DNA of 64,000 nucleotides from RCIO01 sp040880025 (GCA_040880025.1 JBBDJD010000007.1:324582-388581); one strand, 5' to 3'. Positions 30,917-40,951 are shown, numbered from the stretch's first letter. Translations and numbers: made by a program. The notes: generated by a model not told the origin, from the letters alone.

Positions 30917-32328
30917 CAGTCGGCGTCCTGTTGCTGTTTGGCTGGAAGGAAGACGGCCATGACGATGCCGAGCTTCCGCCAGACGATGAAAGAGAGGATA
31001 GCGGCCTCGAAGGTCATGGCGACGGCTGTTGCGACCGCAGCGCCCCAAAGCCCGACTTGCGGAATGAGCAGCATGTTGAGGCCAACATTGAGAGCCAACG
31101 TGGCTGCGTAGGCTGCGGCGCAGACATTCTGGTGCCCGCTCATGGTGAGCAGGCTCTCCGCCGGCCCGACGGCGGCCCGCGCGACGACGCCCAGAATGAG
31201 AACGAAGAGCAACGGATAGCCGGCGTCGAATCCAGGTCCGAAAAGGAATAGCATCGGCTTGCCCAAAAGCAGGATCACCAGAGCGAGAGCCAGGGTCGGC
31301 CAAAACGTCCAGGTCACGGTTTCACGCGCAAAGCGCGCCAACTGGCCGGAACTGCCGTCATGGGCGAGATGAGCGTAGTGCTGCGCGACGCCGGCCTTCA
31401 CCGCGAAATAGACGAAGTGGGCGATGGCGAGCGTCTTGACGGTCGCGAAGTAGATCGCCACGTCGTGCGGCGTCATGTAGAGGCCGACCATCAACACATC
31501 GGCATTGGTCAACAGGAAGAAAAAGCTCTCGACCAGAAATATTGGCAGCGAGACACCGATCCAGAAACGCAGCGATACGGTGCGCGGTCCGGCCGCGATC
31601 TTGCGGTCGATCCGGGTGGTGATGTTGACGAACTGATAGATCGTGGTCGCGTAGGTGGCGAGGATGGCAGCCAGAATCGCCGTTGTGGCGGTGGCCTCCT
31701 GGCGCAGCAGGATAGCACCAGCCATGAAGACCAGGATCAACACCGGGCGGATGAGGTAGGTTGGCGCCAGCGCCGAGGTGGCCCAGGCATTGGCGCGCGC
31801 GATGCCCTGCAATACGTCGGACAGGGCGATCATCGGCAGGCAGATGATGCCGAGATAGAACGGAACGACGTAATAGCTTTCGACGGAATCGGAAAACAGC
31901 CACAAGCCGGCGGCGCCGATTGCCGCAATTGCCGAGGATGCGATCAGCACGAACAGGCGGCTGGTCAGCAATATGCCGCGCAATTCGGCCAAACGGCCGG
32001 TTTCGCGATATTCGGGAACGAAGCGGATGACGGATGTGTGGAAGCCAAGGCAGGACAGGTTTCCCGCAATGATCATCGTCACCCAGACAAGCACGAAAAT
32101 GCCGTATTCGAATGCGCCCATCCAGCGCGCCAGGAGTACCTGGCTGATGAAGGCGATCGCCGCACTGGCGATGCGGATCACAAACGCAAAAAGCGTGATG
32201 CGGCCCGCCGCGCCGCTGCTGGTGTCGCCGGAAATCAGACCATCTATGCGCGAAACGACGGGCCTGGCACGCAGTGCCAGACTTTTCGGCAGAAGCCGCT
32301 CAGCCGTCATTGTTGCGGAAAACCGCAC
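30916..32328 (-). CDS. Wzx-like polysaccharide flippase (MOP superfamily)
   Basis: A 470-residue inner-membrane protein with about 12-14 transmembrane helices, for example ITLFAFVIRIASAAIAFISQ with the conserved LLARWMGAFEYGIFVLVW, typical of O-antigen/exopolysaccharide translocases. Start GTG 32328 is preferred because GGAGA lies at good distance; ATG 32310 is an alternative. It is coupled to the downstream CelD-like acetyltransferase. No glycosyltransferases or polymerase are adjacent, so its lipid-linked substrate is probably made elsewhere. Confidence 0.87.
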   Translation of the reverse strand: MRFSATMTAERLLPKSLALRARPVVSRIDGLISGDTSSGAAGRITLFAFVIRIASAAIAFISQVLLARWMGAFEYGIFVLVWVTMIIAGNLSCLGFHTSVIRFVPEYRETGRLAELRGILLTSRLFVLIASSAIAAIGAAGLWLFSDSVESYYVVPFYLGIICLPMIALSDVLQGIARANAWATSALAPTYLIRPVLILVFMAGAILLRQEATATTAILAAILATYATTIYQFVNITTRIDRKIAAGPRTVSLRFWIGVSLPIFLVESFFFLLTNADVLMVGLYMTPHDVAIYFATVKTLAIAHFVYFAVKAGVAQHYAHLAHDGSSGQLARFARETVTWTFWPTLALALVILLLGKPMLFLFGPGFDAGYPLLFVLILGVVARAAVGPAESLLTMSGHQNVCAAAYAATLALNVGLNMLLIPQVGLWGAAVATAVAMTFEAAILSFIVWRKLGIVMAVFLPAKQQQDAD

Positions 32329-32437
32329 GCGCTATTCTCCGATCCTTCGGTATATGCGGAAGATTTAGGCGAAAACTCTTTAAGAAACGGTTCGGTCGCG
32401 GGGCGTGACCGGCCTTCGGGACAGGCAGCAAGGAAGC

Positions 32438-32752
32438 ATGGCAATGGCCGAGACCAAGGGATGGAGACCAATGTCGACCGCGCCGCGGGACGGCACCCGT
32501 ATTCTGGTGACCGTGCGGCCGACCGAGCAGGGGCCGGCGGACGTGGATATGGCCTATTGGGCGCGGGCCGATCAGTTCGACGCCGAGGGCTGGCGCGCGG
32601 CCGACTCGAATCCCGGCTGCGTCATCGCCTATGCGGAGCCGGAGCTGAAATGCTGGATGCCCCTGCCGCGTTCCAACCGGAACAGTCTCCCGGATGAATT
32701 GCCCGGCCCCTATGAGGGCGAAGAGATCATGGAAGGCGGGGCGGGAATCTGA
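32438..32752 (+). CDS. Small hypothetical protein, DUF551-like
   Basis: A 104-residue soluble protein. The pattern GWRPMSTAPRDGTRILV near the N-terminus and CWMPLPRS near the C-terminus resembles short DUF551-like proteins, often phage-associated and of unknown role. The start MAMAETKGW follows AAGGAAGC. It lies about 110 bases from the divergent flippase start and about 100 bases before the next small gene. No phage genes surround it here. Confidence 0.7.
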   Translation: MAMAETKGWRPMSTAPRDGTRILVTVRPTEQGPADVDMAYWARADQFDAEGWRAADSNPGCVIAYAEPELKCWMPLPRSNRNSLPDELPGPYEGEEIMEGGAGI

Positions 32753-32852
32753 GGTCGAAAAGGGCGCAACGACCCGCCCGCAGAATAGCAACTCTCCGGA
32801 TAACGCAATTGCAGTTCATGTCCTGCTCCAGCCACCGCCGGCCTTGCTCGCG

Positions 32853-33113
32853 ATGACTTCCCAAAGCGAACGCGAAAAGATGCTGCGCGCGCATTCGGTC
32901 GGACCGCGCACGATCGTCTATCTGCAGGAGATCGGTATTGAGCGCCTGTCGCACCTGAAGGGCGCCGACGCGGAAATGGTTGCCATGCGGATCGACATTG
33001 CACTTGGCCGAAAGCACATGAACAAGCATGGCGTCCAAGCACTGCGCAATCTGATCGCGCTGGCAGAGCAGGAGCCGGACGCGACCGATGAAAAGACGGC
33101 CGAGGGCATATGA
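32853..33113 (+). CDS. Small helix-hairpin-helix-like hypothetical protein
   Basis: An 86-residue protein (start MTSQSEREKML). The stretch VGPRTIVYLQEIGIERLSHL followed by KGADAEMV matches a helix-hairpin-helix fold of the TfoX C-terminal or Cdd1 type, usually involved in nucleic-acid or protein contacts. Start chosen at ATG 32853; upstream codons are unstructured and overlap the previous gene. Its stop overlaps the MFS start (ATGA at 33110), so the two are co-translated. Confidence 0.65.
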   Translation: MTSQSEREKMLRAHSVGPRTIVYLQEIGIERLSHLKGADAEMVAMRIDIALGRKHMNKHGVQALRNLIALAEQEPDATDEKTAEGI

Positions 33114-34327
33114 GCGCCGCGAAGGCGCTGCGGCCCAGCCTGTCGGTCATCTTGCCGCTCGGCATTACCCAGACCATCGGCTATGGGTCGGTCTACTACG
33201 CCTACGCGGTTCTGGCGGGGCCGATCTCGCTGGATACGGGCCTTTCGCTGAGCACGGTCTTCGGGTGTTTCTCCCTCGGACTGCTGGCAGGCGCCGTCGC
33301 AGCGCCCTTCGCCGGCCGTCTGCTCGACCGGTTCGATCCCGCGCGGGTGATGGCGTCAGGCTCCGGCGCCGCCGCGTTGTTGCTCGGCCTTTGGGCTCTG
33401 GCGCCGGGGGCGCTCTCATTCGCACTGTTCGCAGTGCTGGTGCAGGCGGTATCGGTGCTGATCTTCTACGAGGCGGCGTTTGTCGCCGCCGCGCGCCTCG
33501 TTCCCGGCGACGCCCGGCGCACGATCACCGGCATAACGCTGATCGCCGGTTTCGCATCGACGATCTTCTGGCCGCTGACCGCCGCGCTCGTGCGCGAGAT
33601 GAGCTGGCGCGAGGTCTATCTGATCTATGCCGGGCTCAACCTGCTGGTCTGCGTTCCGCTGCATCTGTATCTGTCGAGCGGAAAGGCGAAGGCGCGGCGC
33701 GATCGACAAGCCGAGCCGGAAACCGCGGCCGCGACCCGTCCGGAGGGGACGGCGCCGCCTGGCCGCGATCGGCGTATCGTCTATGTGCTGTTGCAGATAT
33801 CGTTTGCGGCAAACGCCTATGTCATCGCGGCCGTCCACCTGCACCTGATCGGCATCCTGGGCGCGCTGGGGCTCGGTTTCGCGGCGGCTTCGATCGGCGC
33901 CCTGATCGGCCCCGCGCAGGTGGCGGGGCGCGTTGTCGAGTTTGTCGGCGGCAGCCGGGTCAGCATCCTCATGGTTGCGCTCTTCGCCGCCGGGCTGCTT
34001 CCCGCCGGGCTTCTGGTGCTGCTGTTGGGGGCGCCGGGTCTGGCGGCCGGCATCGGCTTTGCCGTGCTGTTCGGCGTCGGGCAGGGTCTGTCCTACATCG
34101 CGCGCGGGGTGCTTCCGCTGGCCATGTTCGGGCTGTCCGGCTACGGCGCCCTGACAGGACGGTTCAATCTGACGCGGCTGCTGGTGGCCGCCAGCGCGCC
34201 GTTCCTCACGGCAGTCATTCTCGACCAGGGAGGAACGACGGCCGCGCTGACGAGTATCATCATCGCGGCCATCATTGGCGTCGCCGGGCTCTTGGGCGTG
34301 ATGCCTTATGCCGGGCGCGCGCGATAG
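33110..34327 (+). CDS. MFS transporter
   Basis: A 405-residue inner-membrane protein of the major facilitator superfamily with twelve predicted helices. It begins with LSVILPLGITQTIGYGSVYY and shows a central charged loop (SSGKAKARRDRQAEPETAA) between helices 6 and 7. The first half has the GRLLDRFDPARVM loop between helices 2 and 3, a motif-A variant. Substrate not inferable. Translationally coupled to the small HhH-like gene. Confidence 0.87.
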   Translation: MSAAKALRPSLSVILPLGITQTIGYGSVYYAYAVLAGPISLDTGLSLSTVFGCFSLGLLAGAVAAPFAGRLLDRFDPARVMASGSGAAALLLGLWALAPGALSFALFAVLVQAVSVLIFYEAAFVAAARLVPGDARRTITGITLIAGFASTIFWPLTAALVREMSWREVYLIYAGLNLLVCVPLHLYLSSGKAKARRDRQAEPETAAATRPEGTAPPGRDRRIVYVLLQISFAANAYVIAAVHLHLIGILGALGLGFAAASIGALIGPAQVAGRVVEFVGGSRVSILMVALFAAGLLPAGLLVLLLGAPGLAAGIGFAVLFGVGQGLSYIARGVLPLAMFGLSGYGALTGRFNLTRLLVAASAPFLTAVILDQGGTTAALTSIIIAAIIGVAGLLGVMPYAGRAR

Positions 34328-34351
34328 CGCGGCAGCCGGCCGAAACCATGC

Positions 34352-37093
34352 TCAGGCAAACGTGCCGTGGCAGTGCTTGTATTTCTTGCCGGATCCGCAG
34401 GGGCAGGGCTCGTTGCGGCCGACCTTGCCCCATGTCGCGGGGTCGTTGGGATCGCGCTGTTCGGCCGGCACGGCCTGCGACATCTGGCGCGGACGGGCGA
34501 GCGTCATTGTGTCGCCGTCGCCCTCGCCGAAATCGTTCTCGCCAGTCGAGGCGTCGATGTGTCTGCCTTCGCCTTCGGGCGCTTCCGGCGGCGGTGCGTC
34601 GGCCGCCTGGCGCACCAGTTCCACCCGCATCAGCTGCGCGGTGACTGCCTGCCGCAGACTGACGAGCATCGCCTGGAACAGCTCGAAAGCCTCCGATTTG
34701 TACTCGTTCAGCGGATCGCGCTGCGCATAGCCGCGGAAGCCAACAACCGAACGCAGGTGATCGAGGTTGACCAGATGCTCGCGCCACAGATGGTCGAGTG
34801 TCTGCAAGAGCACGGTCTTTTCAACATAGGTCATGATCTCGGGACCGAAGCGTTCGGCCCGTTCGGCGGCCGCCTTGTCCGCGGCCTCGGTCAGGCGTTC
34901 GCGAATGACCTCATCGTCGATGCCTTCCTCCGCGGCCCATTCATCGACCGGCAGATCGAGATTGAGATTGGTGCGCACCTCTTCCCTGAGCGCAGCGGTG
35001 TCCCACTGCTCCGCGTAAGCCTTCTCGGGGATGTGGCGGGTGACCATGTCGTCAATCATCTCGTGGCGCATCTCGGCCACCGTGTCGGACAGGTTTTCGC
35101 CGTCCATCAGCTCAAGACGCTGTTCGAACACGACCTTGCGCTGGTCGTTCATCACGTCGTCATATTTGAGCAGGTTCTTGCGGATGTCGAAGTTGCGCGC
35201 CTCGACCTTCTTCTGCGCCTTTTCCAAAGCCTTGTTGATCCAGGGATGGATAATCGCCTCGTCTTCCTTGAGGCCGAGCTTTTGCAGCATTCCGTCCATG
35301 CGCTCCGACCCGAAGATGCGCATCAGGTCGTCCTGCAGCGACAGGTAGAATTTGGATCGGCCGGGATCGCCCTGGCGGCCTGAGCGGCCGCGCAGCTGGT
35401 TGTCGATGCGGCGGCTCTCATGGCGCTCGGTGGCAAGCACGTAGAGCCCGCCTGCAGCGATCGCCTTGTCCTTCAGCTTCTGGATGTCGGCGCGGATCGC
35501 GGCTTCCTTTTCCTTGCGCTCCGGACCTTCCTCCATGTCGCCAAGTTCGTTGGCGACACGCATGTCGGCGTTGCCGCCGAGCTGGATGTCGGTGCCGCGG
35601 CCGGCCATGTTGGTCGCGATGGTGATCGCGCCGGGCACGCCGGCCTGGGCGATGATGCTCGCCTCCTGCTCATGGTGGCGGGCGTTGAGGACCTGGAAGT
35701 CCTTGACGCCATCGGCGCGCAGCCGTTCGGCCAGAAGCTCCGATTTTTCGATCGATGTGGTGCCGACCAGGATCGGCTGGCCCTTGGCGTGAGATTCCTT
35801 GATCTCGGTGACGATCGCGCGGTATTTTTCCTCAACCGAACGATAAACCTCATCGTCCTCGTCGGCCCGCGAAATAGGCAGGTTGGTGGGCACCTCGGCC
35901 ACGTCGAGACCGTAGATATTGGCGAATTCCTCGGCCTCGGTGGCGGCCGTGCCGGTCATGCCGGCCAGCTTGCCGTACATGCGGAAATAGTTCTGGAAGG
36001 TAACCGACGCGAGCGTCTGGTTCTCCGGCTGGATGGAAACCTGCTCCTTGGCTTCCAGCGCCTGATGGAGGCCTTCGGAGAAACGGCGGCCGGGCATCAT
36101 GCGCCCGGTGAACTCGTCGATAATGACGATCTCGTCGTTGCGGACGATATAGTCCTTGTCCTTCTGGAACAGGCGGTGCGCCTTGAGCGCGTTGTTCACG
36201 TGGTGGACGATGGCCACATTCTCGATGTCGTAGAGCGACTCGCCCTTCAGCAGGCCGGCATCACGCAGAAGATTCTCGATCTTCTCCGTGCCTTCCTCGG
36301 TGAAGGTGGCGGTGCGCTGCTTCTCGTCGATCTCGTAGTCGGCTTCGTCAAGCTGGGGAATGAAGGTATCGGTCGAGTTGTAAAGCTCGGAACGATCGTC
36401 CAGCGGGCCGGAAATGATAAGCGGCGTGCGCGCTTCGTCGATCAGGATGGAGTCCACTTCGTCGACGATGGCGTAGTTGTGGCCGCGCTGAACCATCTGG
36501 CCGCGCTCATATTTCATGTTGTCGCGCAGATAGTCGAAACCGAGTTCGTTGTTGGTGCCGTAGGTCACGTCGCAGGCGTAGGCTTCGCGGCGCTGGTCAT
36601 CATTCATGCCATGGACGATGACGCCGACGGTCAGGCCCAGAAATTTGTAGAGGCGTCCCATCCATTCGGAGTCGCGGGTGGCGAGATAGTCGTTGACGGT
36701 GACGACGTGCACTCCCTTGCCCTCAAGGGCATTGAGATAGACCGGCAGCGTGGCGACCAGCGTCTTGCCCTCGCCGGTCTTCATCTCCGCGATCGAGCCC
36801 TCGTTCAGCACCATGCCGCCGATGAGCTGGACATCGAAGGGGCGCATGCCGAGCGACCGGCGCGCAGCCTCGCGAACCGTCGCGAAGGCGGGCACCAACA
36901 AATCCTCGAGTTTGGCGCCGTTGGCGAGCTCTTCCCGAAATTTTGCAGTACGCGCCCCCAGATCGGCATCGCTGAGCGCCTGCATTTCGTTTTCCAGGGC
37001 GTTGATCTGCTCGACGCGCGGGTGCATCGACTTGATCCGCCGATCGTTCGAAGAGCCGAATACCTTGCGGGCTAGGGCACCTAGGCTGACCAT
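34352..37093 (-). CDS. secA: Preprotein translocase ATPase SecA
   Basis: SecA is the ATP-driven motor of the Sec translocon. The 913-residue protein starts MVSLGALARKVFGSSNDRR. It has Walker A in MKTGEGKTLVA, the DEAD-type VDEVDSILIDEARTPLI, the region MAGRGTDIQLGG, and the C-terminal zinc-binding tail PCPCGSGKKYKHCHG for SecB/phospholipid contact. Length fits alphaproteobacterial SecA. Divergent from the parvulin gene at 37327. A longer frame upstream of 37093 is spurious. Confidence 0.98.
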   Translation of the reverse strand: MVSLGALARKVFGSSNDRRIKSMHPRVEQINALENEMQALSDADLGARTAKFREELANGAKLEDLLVPAFATVREAARRSLGMRPFDVQLIGGMVLNEGSIAEMKTGEGKTLVATLPVYLNALEGKGVHVVTVNDYLATRDSEWMGRLYKFLGLTVGVIVHGMNDDQRREAYACDVTYGTNNELGFDYLRDNMKYERGQMVQRGHNYAIVDEVDSILIDEARTPLIISGPLDDRSELYNSTDTFIPQLDEADYEIDEKQRTATFTEEGTEKIENLLRDAGLLKGESLYDIENVAIVHHVNNALKAHRLFQKDKDYIVRNDEIVIIDEFTGRMMPGRRFSEGLHQALEAKEQVSIQPENQTLASVTFQNYFRMYGKLAGMTGTAATEAEEFANIYGLDVAEVPTNLPISRADEDDEVYRSVEEKYRAIVTEIKESHAKGQPILVGTTSIEKSELLAERLRADGVKDFQVLNARHHEQEASIIAQAGVPGAITIATNMAGRGTDIQLGGNADMRVANELGDMEEGPERKEKEAAIRADIQKLKDKAIAAGGLYVLATERHESRRIDNQLRGRSGRQGDPGRSKFYLSLQDDLMRIFGSERMDGMLQKLGLKEDEAIIHPWINKALEKAQKKVEARNFDIRKNLLKYDDVMNDQRKVVFEQRLELMDGENLSDTVAEMRHEMIDDMVTRHIPEKAYAEQWDTAALREEVRTNLNLDLPVDEWAAEEGIDDEVIRERLTEAADKAAAERAERFGPEIMTYVEKTVLLQTLDHLWREHLVNLDHLRSVVGFRGYAQRDPLNEYKSEAFELFQAMLVSLRQAVTAQLMRVELVRQAADAPPPEAPEGEGRHIDASTGENDFGEGDGDTMTLARPRQMSQAVPAEQRDPNDPATWGKVGRNEPCPCGSGKKYKHCHGTFA

Positions 37094-37326
37094 TCTGGTC
37101 CTTTCAAAGCAAAAATCTCGGGGCCGGCAGGTGTGACGTCTGTTTCGCGCGGACGCCCCGGATGTGAATACGCTTCCCGAAATTCGGAAGTGGACGCGGA
37201 GTTGAAGGACAGATAAGAGGGGGCACAATCGATGTCAACGCCGCGAAAAAGCCGTTGCGGCCCGCACAAAAACGCCAAATTTGGGCTGAAGTAAAACCTC
37301 CTGTGAAACAACCGGAGACAATCTCC

Positions 37327-38190
37327 ATGTACAATCTGCTCGGCCGGACCATGGCCGCCGTTCTCCTCACCGGCGCGATCGCGTTCTCTTTTGCCGCCTC
37401 CGTCCGCGCGCAGGAGGACACCGTGGTGGCCACTGTGAACGGCCAGTCGATTACCGAAGCCGACATTGCGCTGGCCGAAAGCGAACTCGATGCCCAGTTC
37501 GACCAGCTTTCGCCTGAACAGCGCCGCGCCGCGGCCGTGTCGGCGATGATCGAAATCAAGCTTGCCGCCGCCGCCTCCGTGGATGCGGGCGTCGCCGACG
37601 ATGCCGATTTTCAGCGCCGTATGGCGTTTTTGCGCGAGCGCGCCCTGCATAGCGAGTTCGTGAAGAACGAGATCGCCAGCACGGTGACGGACGAAGCGGT
37701 ACGCGCGCGCTACGACGAGGAGATTGCCGGCGCGCCCATGTCCAACGAGGTGCGGGCCTCGCATATCCTGGTCAAGACCGAGGAAGAGGCGGCGGACATC
37801 ATCAAGCAGCTTGAAGAGGGCGCGAGCTTCGTCGAACTTGCGAAGGAGAAGTCCAGCGACGGGTCTGCGCAAAATGGCGGCGACCTTGGCTTTTTCGGCC
37901 CCGGCCGCATGGTGCCCGAGTTCGAGAAGGCGGCGTTCGCGCTGGAAGTTGGCGCGCATACGGCCGAGCCGGTGCAATCGCAATTCGGCTATCACGTCAT
38001 CAAGGTGACCGACAAACGTCCGCAGCAACCGCCGGCGTTCGAGCAGGTGCAGAGCCAGGTTCGCTCGCTGCTGCTGCGAGAGCAATACTTCTCCGAGATC
38101 GGGGCATTGCGGAAAGCTGCCACGGTCGAAATTTCCGATCCGGATCTGAAGGCTGCCGTCGAGGCGATCGACGGTCCAGCCGGGCAGTAG
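37327..38190 (+). CDS. Secreted parvulin-type peptidyl-prolyl isomerase
   Basis: A 287-residue exported folding catalyst. Signal peptide MYNLLGRTMAAVLLTGAIAF ends near VRA. The N-terminal part has a SurA/PrsA-like helical segment, and the parvulin domain (about 133-235) shows VRASHILVKTEEEA, DLGFFGPGRMVPEFEKAAF and SQFGYHVIKVTD. The expected role is isomerisation of prolyl bonds in periplasmic or outer-membrane proteins. It is divergent from secA, a functional pairing of export and folding, and followed by argJ 19 bases downstream. Confidence 0.92.
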   Translation: MYNLLGRTMAAVLLTGAIAFSFAASVRAQEDTVVATVNGQSITEADIALAESELDAQFDQLSPEQRRAAAVSAMIEIKLAAAASVDAGVADDADFQRRMAFLRERALHSEFVKNEIASTVTDEAVRARYDEEIAGAPMSNEVRASHILVKTEEEAADIIKQLEEGASFVELAKEKSSDGSAQNGGDLGFFGPGRMVPEFEKAAFALEVGAHTAEPVQSQFGYHVIKVTDKRPQQPPAFEQVQSQVRSLLLREQYFSEIGALRKAATVEISDPDLKAAVEAIDGPAGQ

Positions 38191-38209
38191 ATTAGACGAC
38201 CGACCGCCC

Positions 38210-39451
38210 ATGCCGACCAGCATCTCGCCGCTCGCACCGAAGACAACGCCGAAAATGCCCGCTATCGACGGGCTGCGCATCGCCACAGCCCAGGCCGGTA
38301 TCAAATACCAGGGTCGGACCGACCTGATGGTCATGGCGTTCGATCCCGACACGAGCGTTGCGGGGGTCTTCACCAAATCCAAATGCCCTTCGGCAGCGGT
38401 GGATTTCTGCCGCGCAAATCTGGATGGCGGCAACGCGCGGGCGCTGGTCGTGAATTCCGGCAACGCCAATGCATTCACGGGTCGCAGGGGCAGCGAGGCC
38501 ACGCGGATGACCGCCGACGCCGCGGCGAAGGCTGCCGATTGTTCAGCAAGCGAGGTCTTTCTGGCCTCAACCGGCGTAATCGGGGAGCCGCTGGAAGCCG
38601 GCCGCTTCACGCATCTGCTTGGCTCTCTGGCGGCCGATGCCACGCCAGATGGATGGCTCGAAGCCGGTAAGGCCATCATGACCACGGATACGTTCCCGAA
38701 ATACGCGACGGCAACCGCGAAGCTCGGCGATACTGATGTCACCATAAACGGCATCGCCAAAGGCGCGGGCATGATCGCGCCCGACATGGCGACAATGCTC
38801 GCCTTCGTCGCCACCGATGCGCCGATTGCCGCACCTGTGCTTCAGTCGCTGTTGTCCAGAGGCGCCGGCAAGACGTTCAATTCCATCACCGTCGACGGCG
38901 ACACTTCGACCAGCGACACGCTGATGATGTTCGCCACCGGGGCGGCTGCGAAGCGGGGTGCTCCTTCGATCACCGAAACCGGCGACCCCCGCCTGGGCGG
39001 GTTCAAGCGCGCTCTGAACCGGCTGCTGAAATCGCTGGCGATCCAGATCGCGCGGGACGGCGAGGGAGCGCGCAAGCTCATCGAAATCACCGTCGAAGGG
39101 GCGAAATCGTCGCGCTCGGCCAAACGGATCGCCATGTCGATCGCCAATTCACCGCTGGTGAAGACGGCGGTTGCCGGCGAGGACGCCAATTGGGGCCGCG
39201 TGGTGATGGCCGTCGGCAAGGCCGGCGAGCCCGCCGACCGCGACCTCTTGACGATACGATTCGGCGACGTGCGCGTCGCCCACCGCGGTGAGCGCGACCC
39301 TGATTATTCGGAAGAAGCGGCGTCGGCCTACATGCGCGGTGACGAGATCAGCATCGGAGTCGATATCGGGCTTGGCCGCGGCAAGGCGACGGTGTGGACC
39401 TGCGACCTCACCAAGGAGTATGTCGCGATCAATGGCGACTACCGATCCTAG
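38210..39451 (+). CDS. argJ: Glutamate N-acetyltransferase / amino-acid acetyltransferase ArgJ
   Basis: ArgJ transfers acetyl from N-acetylornithine to glutamate in the cyclic arginine pathway; bifunctional forms also use acetyl-CoA. The 413-residue proprotein contains the autoproteolysis site in KGAGMIAPDMATMLAF (Thr near residue 193-195), where cleavage creates the N-terminal nucleophile of the beta chain, and the characteristic GDTSTSD and EDANWGR motifs. It follows the parvulin gene by 19 bases. Confidence 0.96.
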   Translation: MPTSISPLAPKTTPKMPAIDGLRIATAQAGIKYQGRTDLMVMAFDPDTSVAGVFTKSKCPSAAVDFCRANLDGGNARALVVNSGNANAFTGRRGSEATRMTADAAAKAADCSASEVFLASTGVIGEPLEAGRFTHLLGSLAADATPDGWLEAGKAIMTTDTFPKYATATAKLGDTDVTINGIAKGAGMIAPDMATMLAFVATDAPIAAPVLQSLLSRGAGKTFNSITVDGDTSTSDTLMMFATGAAAKRGAPSITETGDPRLGGFKRALNRLLKSLAIQIARDGEGARKLIEITVEGAKSSRSAKRIAMSIANSPLVKTAVAGEDANWGRVVMAVGKAGEPADRDLLTIRFGDVRVAHRGERDPDYSEEAASAYMRGDEISIGVDIGLGRGKATVWTCDLTKEYVAINGDYRS

Positions 39452-39657
39452 TATCGTGCGAGGATTTCGACACAGCCGGTGCGGAAAAGCGCGCCAAGCC
39501 GAGACAGGACAAGGCATTGACCGGAAAACGAAAACTGCAATCGCTTCAGCTTGGTCTTTTGCACCCCGGACAGCGTCGCGCCACGCTCCTTGCCGGAGCC
39601 CAAAATCCCGGTGCTCAAACGATTCCATTTAAACAAGATGCGCTCTAGGACCTGGCA

Positions 39658-40437
39658 ATGACCGAACTGCTGGACACATCGCCGCTTGGCGTCGTGCGGC
39701 GCTTCGAGGCGGCGGGGTTTCGCGCCTGGCCGGCATCGTCGGTCCACTATGACGGGACCTGGGTGATACGGCTGACCGCGGGTCATCCGGCCAAGCGCCT
39801 CAATTCCGTCAATCCGCTCGATCCCGGCGACACTTTGAACATGGACGATCGGATTGCGCGCGCCGCGCGCCGGTTTGAGGCCTATGGCCGGCCAACCGTG
39901 TTTCGCATGTCGCCGCTGGCGGGCCAGAAACTCACTCAACGGCTGGATGCGGACGCCTGGGACAGGTTTTCGGAATCGCTGGTGATGATGATGCCGCTCG
40001 CACAAGCGGCGGTGGAGGAGGTGATGCCCCTGATCCCGCTCAAGGATGTCGGCCGCTACATCAGCGCCGCGATCCGCGTTCACGGGCATGATCCGTCGAT
40101 TCGCCCCGGCCTGTCGGAACTGATCGGCGCAATCGAGCCGGAAGCGGGCCTGTTCGTGGTCGATGTCGATGGCAATGCCGCTTCGAGCGCCATCTGCGTG
40201 CATGACGGAGAACTCGCCGGCCTGTTCGAGGTCGCCACCCATGCCGATGAGCGCGGCAAGGGCCATGGCCGGCGGACGGTGCTGTCGGCGCTCAAATGGG
40301 CGCGGATGCGCGGCGCGCGGGTCGCCTGGCTGCAGGTCGAGGCCGACAACGAGGCGGCGATCTCGCTCTATCGTTCGATCGGCTTCTTCGAGGCCTATCG
40401 GTATCACTACCGCAGGCCCGTCGGGGAGCAGGATTGA
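39658..40437 (+). CDS. GNAT family N-acetyltransferase
   Basis: A 259-residue acetyltransferase with the GNAT core in the C-terminal third: GLFEVATHADERGKGHGRR is the acetyl-CoA-binding motif A, followed by LQVEADNEAAISLYRSIGF (motif B). The N-terminal half is a separate domain (RLTAGHPAKRLNSVNPLDPG) of the kind found in two-domain GNAT proteins near argJ in rhizobia. Substrate unknown. Stop overlaps the mutT start as TTGA. Confidence 0.87.
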   Translation: MTELLDTSPLGVVRRFEAAGFRAWPASSVHYDGTWVIRLTAGHPAKRLNSVNPLDPGDTLNMDDRIARAARRFEAYGRPTVFRMSPLAGQKLTQRLDADAWDRFSESLVMMMPLAQAAVEEVMPLIPLKDVGRYISAAIRVHGHDPSIRPGLSELIGAIEPEAGLFVVDVDGNAASSAICVHDGELAGLFEVATHADERGKGHGRRTVLSALKWARMRGARVAWLQVEADNEAAISLYRSIGFFEAYRYHYRRPVGEQD

Positions 40438-40847
40438 ACCAGCCGGCAAAGCCTCTGGTGATTGTCGCCGCCTGCGCGCTGATCGACGCGGATTCGCGGG
40501 TGCTGATTGCCCAGCGGCCGGAGGACAAGGCGATGCCCGGCCTGTGGGAATTTCCCGGCGGCAAGCTGGAGCCTGGAGAAACACCCGAGCAGGCGATCAT
40601 ACGTGAATTGCACGAGGAACTGCGGATCGAGACCAAGACGGCGTGCCTTGCGCCTCTGACCTTCGCCAGCCACGCCTATGATAGTTTTCACCTTCTGATG
40701 CCGCTTTTCGTTTGCCGGCGGTATTGGGGAACGCCGGTGGCAATAGAGCATCAGGCGCTGAAATGGGTGCGGCCAGCGAAGCTGCGCGACTATTCGATGC
40801 CGGAAGCCGACATTCCACTCATCGCGCATCTGGTCGACCTGCTGTGA
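40434..40847 (+). CDS. mutT: Nudix hydrolase MutT (8-oxo-dGTP diphosphatase)
   Basis: MutT removes oxidised 8-oxo-dGTP from the nucleotide pool. With the TTG start at 40434 (overlapping the upstream stop, preceded by GGAGCAGGA) the protein has 137 residues, the family length. The Nudix box GKLEPGETPEQAIIRELHEE (GX5EX7REUXEEXGU pattern) and the preceding GLWEFPGG are intact. A longer in-frame reading from 40296 overlaps the GNAT gene and is not used. The symbol is by domain and context; other Nudix activities are possible. Confidence 0.88.
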   Translation: MNQPAKPLVIVAACALIDADSRVLIAQRPEDKAMPGLWEFPGGKLEPGETPEQAIIRELHEELRIETKTACLAPLTFASHAYDSFHLLMPLFVCRRYWGTPVAIEHQALKWVRPAKLRDYSMPEADIPLIAHLVDLL

Positions 40848-40951
40848 CCGCGGGTTGGCGCCGGACTCATGATTAACGAATCCTTCACGCGGCAATGAAA
40901 TAGTCGGACTATCGCGCCGAACCAGCGGCTGTCGCCGGAAGCGAGCGCGCC

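Noticed and set aside
35420..37075. 551-codon plus-strand frame
   Set aside because: Antisense shadow of secA; no ribosome site or domain.
40296..40433. Upstream extension of mutT
   Set aside because: These codons lie within the GNAT gene in another frame; the TTG at 40434 with GGAGCAGGA gives the normal family length.
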